From Bacteroidales bacterium UBA1628 (GTDB taxonomy: Bacteria > Bacteroidota > Bacteroidia > Bacteroidales > UBA932): 18,573 nt of DNA. The DNA lies in contig DCMG01000127.1 of assembly GCA_002321335.1 (NCBI GenBank), positions 1-18,573 of the forward strand, in the 5' to 3' direction. Made by a program: the position numbers and the translations under genes. The notes under the pieces were generated by a model. The model saw nothing but the letters and a program-made list of their open reading frames with translations. It searched no databases and was not told where the DNA came from. Below are positions 14,923 through 18,573 of the stretch, in pieces. Every line of letters starts with the position of its first letter. Position 1 is the stretch's first letter.

Positions 14923-15375
14923 CTAACGGTCTATGCCGATAAGGTTGTTCCTTTTGTCGAACTTCAACTCAAGCCCGTTGGCGAGGTCCACCTCCATGTC
15001 TCTGGAACCCTTTTCCACTTTTGTGGCGAATGAGTCAGGATAAAGTTCTGTGATCTTCGTTTCGACTTCCTGCGGAATGATGCCGCCCGGAAGCCTGTCG
15101 TGATGCCTGTCAATTTCTTTCCATTCTCCATTCCGCCTGAACTCCAGTTTCGTGCCGTCGGTCAGGATGACCTCGTATGACATTTTCAGGAAGTCTCTGT
15201 CTTTCTTGGAGAAAGCGATATTCTCCTCATTGAAATGAGTATTTATAAATGACTGGACACTCTCAGGGAGAGATTCCGGATCGATGGCTTTGTCGTGAAC
15301 CAGATTGGACAGGTAGTAACCTGCTGTGCCGGCGGCGACGAGCGCGATAATGGCAAGTGCGATCTTTTTCAGCAT
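14923..15375 (-). CDS. PepSY-like (DUF2874-type) exported or membrane-anchored protein
   Basis: A 150-residue protein with a hydrophobic N-terminus (MLKKIALAIIALVAAGTAGYYLSNLV) lacking a lipobox Cys, so either cleaved or left as an anchor. Two PepSY-like units follow: LPESVQSFINTHFNEENIAFSKKDRDFLKMSYEVILTDGTKLEFRRNGEWKEID and IPQEVETKITELYPDSFATKVEKGSRDMEVDLANGLELKFDKRNNLIGIDR, each a helix preceding strands that end in a conserved LEFRRNGEW/LKFDKRNN turn. It is a diverged paralogue of the neighbouring lipoprotein. A -7-like box and direct repeats lie immediately upstream (15395-15426), so it probably heads its own transcript in addition to any read-through from the kinase gene, which ends 75 bases upstream. 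Confidence 0.8.
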   Translation of the reverse strand: MLKKIALAIIALVAAGTAGYYLSNLVHDKAIDPESLPESVQSFINTHFNEENIAFSKKDRDFLKMSYEVILTDGTKLEFRRNGEWKEIDRHHDRLPGGIIPQEVETKITELYPDSFATKVEKGSRDMEVDLANGLELKFDKRNNLIGIDR

Positions 15376-15394
15376 GGCTTTTTGTTTTATGTTA

Positions 15395-15402
15395 CAAAAA
15401 TA
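15395..15402 (-). promoter_or_regulatory. Possible -7 box for the PepSY genes
   Basis: The minus strand reads TATTTTTG, matching TAnnTTTG, 20 bases before the ATG at 15375. There is no TTTG -33 element; its place is taken by the direct repeats at 15405-15426, as expected for an activator-dependent promoter. Confidence 0.5.
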
Positions 15403-15404
15403 TA

Positions 15405-15426
15405 GTATGAATCTGTATGGAATCTG
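15405..15426 (-). promoter_or_regulatory. Candidate response-regulator site: direct repeats, 11-bp spacing
   Basis: On the minus strand CAGATTC occurs twice, with CAGA starting 11 bases apart (TCTG at 15412-15415 and 15423-15426 on the plus strand). The same CAGA-N7-CAGA arrangement lies upstream of the response-regulator gene. OmpR-family regulators usually bind tandem direct repeats with about this spacing. The site sits just upstream of the -7 box, where an activator would replace the -33 element. Confidence 0.5.
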
Positions 15427-15450
15427 GAATATGCGCGCCTCAAGGAAAAA

Positions 15451-16725
15451 TTATCTGAATTCCAGTCTGAACCGATGCATTCCGTCAATGAACGAATATT
15501 CAAGACGCATCCCGTTCCTGTCGGCGATCGTCTTTGCAATGGCCAGGCCGAGGCCTGTGGAACCATCTTTCCTGGTGCCTTGGTAGAATCTGTCGAATAT
15601 GTGGGCTACGTCCAAAGCGGAAAGTCCGCTGTTCCTGACTGTAAGTTCTGACCTTGTCAGGCTGACTGTGACTTGGTCGCCTTCCGTGCTGTGTGTGAAC
15701 GCGTTCTTTATAAGGTTGGAGACCAAGATCGCGGCGAGAGTCTCATTCATGTTGATTACGACAGGATCTTCTGGCACCTCAAGCCGGCTGTCAACATTTT
15801 TGCCGGAGAAGATCTCTTTGAATATATTCATTTGCCCTTCCGTCAACGCCTTGAGATCCACCTCACCCATTTCCGGGAACTGCCCGTTGTCGATCTTTGT
15901 GAGCAGGAGCAGAGTCTTGTTCAGTCGGACAATGTGGCCGATCTCTCTTTTCATCTGGATCAGCTCTCCCATGGTCTCCTCGTTCAGGGATTCATTGTCC
16001 AGCATCCAGTCTATCCTGCCTCCGAGAATTGCGAGCGGGGTCTGAAGTTCGTGAGAGGCGTTGCCGATGAACTGTTTCTGCTTCTCGAAGACCTCGTCGG
16101 AGCGATTTGCCATTCCGGTGGCGGCCCTTTCCAGTTGGGTGAACTCTGAGACATTCGAGTTCACATCCAACTTTTCATGCGAATGCCCAGGGGTGTAGTT
16201 TCCAAGCCAGTCCAAAATCCTGTAGAACGGGTCCATGCTTTTCTGCAGCACGGCGAGGGTTATGAAAAGAACTGTCAGCAAAAGAATCGCGTACAATGTC
16301 AGGATCCACCACAGAATTGTCTCTTTAAGGTCTTCTTTCTCGAAGGTCGGCGTTGAGACTGTCAGCTCGAAAAATTGTCCGTCGTGATCTCTGAATATTG
16401 TTCTTAGAAACCTTGCCGGCTCACTCTCATCGGTCTCCGCTATCCAAAAGTCAGAGTCGTAGAACTCCATCCATGAATGCGATGCGGCGTAGGACCGGGT
16501 GACATTGCGTACGCTGTAGTGCTTGTCTGTCATTAAGTTGGCGACAGGAAACTCATTCCCGGACAACTTCTTGGACATCAGTGATTCGGCGTAACTCTCC
16601 AGCAGATCATCGGCCTCATCGTTGATTTCGTCCACCATCACGAAGTAAAAAATCATCGCCCACAGTGCGATGACCGGGAGAAGAGCCATCGCAAGGCGCA
16701 CCGCTATGTTGTGGATCAGTCTCAT
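15451..16725 (-). CDS. Sensor histidine kinase
   Basis: A 424-residue transmembrane kinase. Residues 12-32 (MALLPVIALWAMIFYFVMV) and about 137-160 (ILWWILTLYAILLLTVLFITLAVL) are the two membrane helices, enclosing a periplasmic sensor region of about 105 residues with no domain I recognise. The cytoplasmic part has a HAMP-like linker, a HisKA domain with phospho-acceptor His225 in GNASHELQTPLAILGGRID, and a HATPase domain with the N box SNLIKNAFTHS (Asn341) and the G box IFDRFYQGTRKDGSTGLGLAIAK. The protein ends soon after the ATPase domain. It is translated from an ATG that overlaps the response-regulator stop by four bases, so the two are a cognate pair. The overall plan resembles Bacteroides RprX, but that similarity is only general. 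Confidence 0.93.
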   Translation of the reverse strand: MRLIHNIAVRLAMALLPVIALWAMIFYFVMVDEINDEADDLLESYAESLMSKKLSGNEFPVANLMTDKHYSVRNVTRSYAASHSWMEFYDSDFWIAETDESEPARFLRTIFRDHDGQFFELTVSTPTFEKEDLKETILWWILTLYAILLLTVLFITLAVLQKSMDPFYRILDWLGNYTPGHSHEKLDVNSNVSEFTQLERAATGMANRSDEVFEKQKQFIGNASHELQTPLAILGGRIDWMLDNESLNEETMGELIQMKREIGHIVRLNKTLLLLTKIDNGQFPEMGEVDLKALTEGQMNIFKEIFSGKNVDSRLEVPEDPVVINMNETLAAILVSNLIKNAFTHSTEGDQVTVSLTRSELTVRNSGLSALDVAHIFDRFYQGTRKDGSTGLGLAIAKTIADRNGMRLEYSFIDGMHRFRLEFR

Positions 16726-17408
16726 TTCTCTTCCTTGATGACAAGTTTATAGCCGAACCGGTAGACAGATTTGATTTCGATGTCTGCACCTGACTCTTCC
16801 AGTTTTTTCCTGAGATTCTTGACCTGCGAATAGATGAAGTCAAAGTTGTCCGCCAGGTAGATTGAGTCTCCCCACACCGCCTCCGCAAGGATTGACTTGT
16901 CGATCATGTGCCCCGGTCTCATGATGAAGTAAGTCAGGATGTCATATTCTTTTCTTAAAAGAGGCAGAGTCTTGCCTCCTACTTCAGCGGTGCGGCTTTC
17001 GGGGTTCACCTTGACGTTGCCGAAGGCCATTCCGCTTCTTCCGCTTCCGCCGCTTCTTCTGATCACGCTTTTCACCCTTGCCAGAAGTTCCGCCATATGG
17101 AAAGGCTTGGGAAGGTAGTCGTCAGCGCCTTCTTCCAGCCCAAGGACTTTGTCCTCCAGGGAATCTCGTGCGGAAATGATGATCACGTTCATGGTCTTGC
17201 CCTCTGCCTTGAATGTCCTCATGAGTTCCAGTCCGCTCCCGTCCGGCAGCATGATGTCCAACAACACACAGTCGTAGGAGAACAGACTGAGCTTTTCCCA
17301 TGCTTCATCGTAAGTCGCGGCTTCCTCCACGACATATTGTTCTTTCCTGAGCGCTCTGCCGATCAGTCCGCGCAATGATTCCTCGTCTTCAATCAAAAGT
17401 ACCTTCAT
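16722..17408 (-). CDS. OmpR/PhoB-family response regulator
   Basis: A 228-residue transcription factor. The receiver domain (1-120) has acidic residues Glu7-Asp8, phospho-acceptor Asp51 in CVLLDIMLPDGSGLEL, Ser79 (switch position) in VIIISARD and Lys101 in DYLPKPF. A Gly/Ser/Arg linker (RRSGGSGRSG) leads to a winged-helix DNA-binding domain (about 130-226) with LPLLRKEYDILTYFIMRPGHMIDKSILAEAVW and NFDFIYSQVKNLRKKLEESGADIEIKSVYRFGYKLV, the OmpR-type recognition helix and wing. It is the first gene of the minus-strand operon and is followed by the kinase with a 4-nt overlap. Candidate direct repeats upstream (17433-17447), matched by a set in front of the PepSY genes, suggest autoregulation. 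Confidence 0.95.
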   Translation of the reverse strand: MKVLLIEDEESLRGLIGRALRKEQYVVEEAATYDEAWEKLSLFSYDCVLLDIMLPDGSGLELMRTFKAEGKTMNVIIISARDSLEDKVLGLEEGADDYLPKPFHMAELLARVKSVIRRSGGSGRSGMAFGNVKVNPESRTAEVGGKTLPLLRKEYDILTYFIMRPGHMIDKSILAEAVWGDSIYLADNFDFIYSQVKNLRKKLEESGADIEIKSVYRFGYKLVIKEEK

Positions 17409-17649
17409 GACACCACGAAATTACAAAGTAATTCTGGAATAAATCTGAAAAACTGAGTATTTCCACGGAAGGACTCCGCTGAGGCGGGTGCGGAAATGCC
17501 GTGTTTGCACCCAGCCTTTTGATTTTCCGGCTTATCGGGTGCAGGAATCAAGAATCTGCCCCCGGTATATTGACTTTTGGGTAAACAGAGAGGATATGGC
17601 GGACAAGGCTGACAGGATTGGCGGTCTGTTCAGGCGGACTGAATTTTCT
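17409..17649. other. Intergenic region between the response regulator and purF, no gene seen
   Basis: The 332-base gap 17409-17740 holds the regulator's upstream sites at its left end and the purF promoter and leader at its right end. Between them I see three copies of a GGGTGC/GCACCC motif (17486-17491, 17507-17512 inverted, and near 17538), which could form alternative short stems, but no recognisable riboswitch or RNA gene. An open frame at 17488-17715 runs through the purF promoter and has no coding character. Confidence 0.5.
17424..17447 (-). promoter_or_regulatory. Upstream region of the response regulator: direct repeats and -7-like box
   Basis: On the minus strand CAGATTT and CAGAATT occur with their CAGA starts 11 bases apart (TCTG at 17433-17436 and 17444-17447 on the plus strand), followed closely by TTACTTTG (17431-17424), one mismatch from TAnnTTTG. 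An alternative box, TAATTTCG, overlaps further down at 17424-17417. The repeat spacing equals that at 15405-15426. Confidence 0.45.
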
Positions 17650-17681
17650 TTTGCCCCAAGGCGAATATTTCGTTATATTTG
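17650..17681 (+). promoter_or_regulatory. Bacteroides-type promoter of purF
   Basis: TTTG (17650-17653), a 20-base spacer and TATATTTG (17674-17681) match the Bacteroides consensus TTTG-N19-21-TAnnTTTG completely. The expected transcription start is about 17688, giving a leader of about 53 nt before the purF ATG. This is the best promoter match in the window. Confidence 0.75.
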
Positions 17682-17695
17682 TACTTTGGCAAGCG

Positions 17696-17715
17696 TTAAG
17701 GGATTGTCCCTTTAA
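17696..17715 (+). promoter_or_regulatory. Hairpin in the purF leader
   Basis: TTAAGGGA and TCCCTTTAA pair around a 3-base loop with one bulged T, starting about 8 nt after the predicted transcription start. No T-run follows, so it is a possible mRNA-stabilising or regulatory 5' hairpin, not a terminator. Confidence 0.35.
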
Positions 17716-17740
17716 TGGCTGCCTAGTCCGCGAAAGGAAT

Positions 17741-18573
17741 ATGTTTTCAAAGGAACTTAAAGAAGAATGCGGGGTGTTCGGTGTCTGGGGTGTCCCTCAC
17801 GCCGCCGAGGTGACCTACTACGGTCTCCATGCACTTCAGCATCGCGGCCAGGAAGGCTGCGGAATCGTCTCGGTCAACGATAATGGAGAACTTCACCGGG
17901 TCAAAGGACTCGGGCTCGTGACCGAAGTCTTCAACAGTGAGAACCTCGGTTCTCTGCACGGTGACATGGCGATCGGCCATGTGCGTTATTCTACACACGG
18001 AGGAGGAGGCATAGAGAATGTCCAGCCGTTCCTGTTCAAGCACAACACTGGGGATTTTGCCCTTGTACACAATGGCAACGTGGTGAATTCCGCCCAGTTG
18101 AGGAAGTACTTGGAGGATCGCGGCAGCCTTTTCCAGTCCACTTCCGACAGCGAGATCCTGGCCCATTTGATCAAAAAGGAGCCGGTTGAAAGGAACAGCC
18201 CGAGAATATACCCGATAATGGAGGCCCTGAATATGATTGAAGGGGCTTTTGCGTTTCTGGTGATGACCAACCACCGGATTTACGCCATGCGTGACAAGTA
18301 CGGCCTGAGGCCTCTGTCCATCGGGCGGATCGGCGACGGCTATGTACTCAGCAGCGAGACCTGCGCGTTCAGTGTTGTCGGAGCGGAGTTTGTCCGCGAT
18401 GTGGAGCCTGGTGAGGTCATCACAATCGACCATCACGGGATCCGGAGCCGGAAATATTCAGACTACCAGCGCCACGCCATGTGCGCCATGGAATATATCT
18501 ACTTCTCCCGTCCGGACAGCGACATCGAAGGCCGCAACGTCCACTCTTTCAGAAAGGAAAGCGGAAAGATTCT
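17741..18573 (+). CDS. purF: Amidophosphoribosyltransferase PurF, N-terminal part
   Basis: The first 277 codons of glutamine PRPP amidotransferase, which transfers glutamine amide nitrogen to PRPP in the first step of purine synthesis; the gene continues past the window. The start MFSKELKEECGVFGVWG contains a nine-residue propeptide before Cys10, the N-terminal nucleophile after processing. The glutaminase domain shows YYGLHALQHRGQEGCGI, GHVRYSTHGGGG, ALVHNGNVVNS and STSDSEIL, then RDKYGLRPLSIG. HAMCAMEYIYFSRPDS near the end includes Cys248, matching the first Fe-S cluster ligand of the Bacillus subtilis enzyme, so this is the propeptide-plus-4Fe-4S type, unlike the E. coli enzyme. The PRPP-binding domain lies outside. 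A consensus promoter lies 60 bases upstream. Confidence 0.96.
   Translation, partial: MFSKELKEECGVFGVWGVPHAAEVTYYGLHALQHRGQEGCGIVSVNDNGELHRVKGLGLVTEVFNSENLGSLHGDMAIGHVRYSTHGGGGIENVQPFLFKHNTGDFALVHNGNVVNSAQLRKYLEDRGSLFQSTSDSEILAHLIKKEPVERNSPRIYPIMEALNMIEGAFAFLVMTNHRIYAMRDKYGLRPLSIGRIGDGYVLSSETCAFSVVGAEFVRDVEPGEVITIDHHGIRSRKYSDYQRHAMCAMEYIYFSRPDSDIEGRNVHSFRKESGKI

Noticed and set aside
17488..17715. 75-residue open frame upstream of purF
   Set aside because: It runs through a near-perfect promoter and the leader hairpin, and its Cys/Arg/Phe-rich composition resembles random translation.
17409..17740. Purine riboswitch upstream of purF
   Set aside because: The expected leader after the promoter is only about 53 nt and shows a single short hairpin; no conserved riboswitch core was seen.
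17747..18436. 229-residue minus-strand open frame opposite purF
   Set aside because: purF is certain on the plus strand and the antisense frame shows no motif.

Overview
The window reads as the chromosome of a Bacteroidales bacterium (phylum Bacteroidota) with roughly balanced base composition. The grounds are a SusC/SusD outer-membrane pair, several lipoproteins with short lipoboxes, promoters of the Bacteroides type (TTTG, about 20 bases, TAnnTTTG), starts without clear Shine-Dalgarno sites, and a Bacillus-type PurF with a short propeptide. I cannot fix the family or genus. No tRNA, rRNA, CRISPR array, transposase or prophage gene is visible.

Layout. Positions 1-1604 (minus strand) hold the N-terminal part of hemW, interrupted in frame by a REP-like palindromic repeat, preceded by a membrane-anchored coiled-coil protein. 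Positions 1704-2475 (plus) hold a two-helix membrane protein and a DUF2007-type protein. On the minus strand, 2513-4286 holds an S41 (CtpA-like) protease whose stop overlaps the start of a wrecked outer-membrane-protein gene that keeps only its two ends. Divergent from it, 4586-5883 (plus) carries rdgB and recO.

Positions 6065-14289 form the main accessory block, one plus-strand operon: a SusC-like TonB-dependent transporter, a SusD-like surface lipoprotein, a lipoprotein resembling DUF4623, and a GHL10/DUF187 (YngK/DigH-like) glycosidase-like lipoprotein with an FN3-like tail. Two hairpins with a related core (AGGTTGRCCA) flank it. It looks like a compact glycan-capture-and-uptake locus with one candidate enzyme and no linked regulator.

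Positions 14460-17408 (minus) hold an OmpR-type response regulator and its histidine kinase, overlapping by 4 nt, followed by two small secreted PepSY-like proteins. The same pair of 11-bp-spaced direct repeats lies upstream of the regulator and upstream of the PepSY genes, suggesting one autoregulated envelope-sensing module. After a 332-base intergenic region with a near-perfect Bacteroides promoter, purF starts at 17741 and runs off the end.

The most unusual signals are the hemW insertion, the remnant gene coupled to the protease, the paired regulator-type direct repeats, an inverted-repeat element between the protease and rdgB, and a strong excess of the hexamer GAATAT across genes and gaps.
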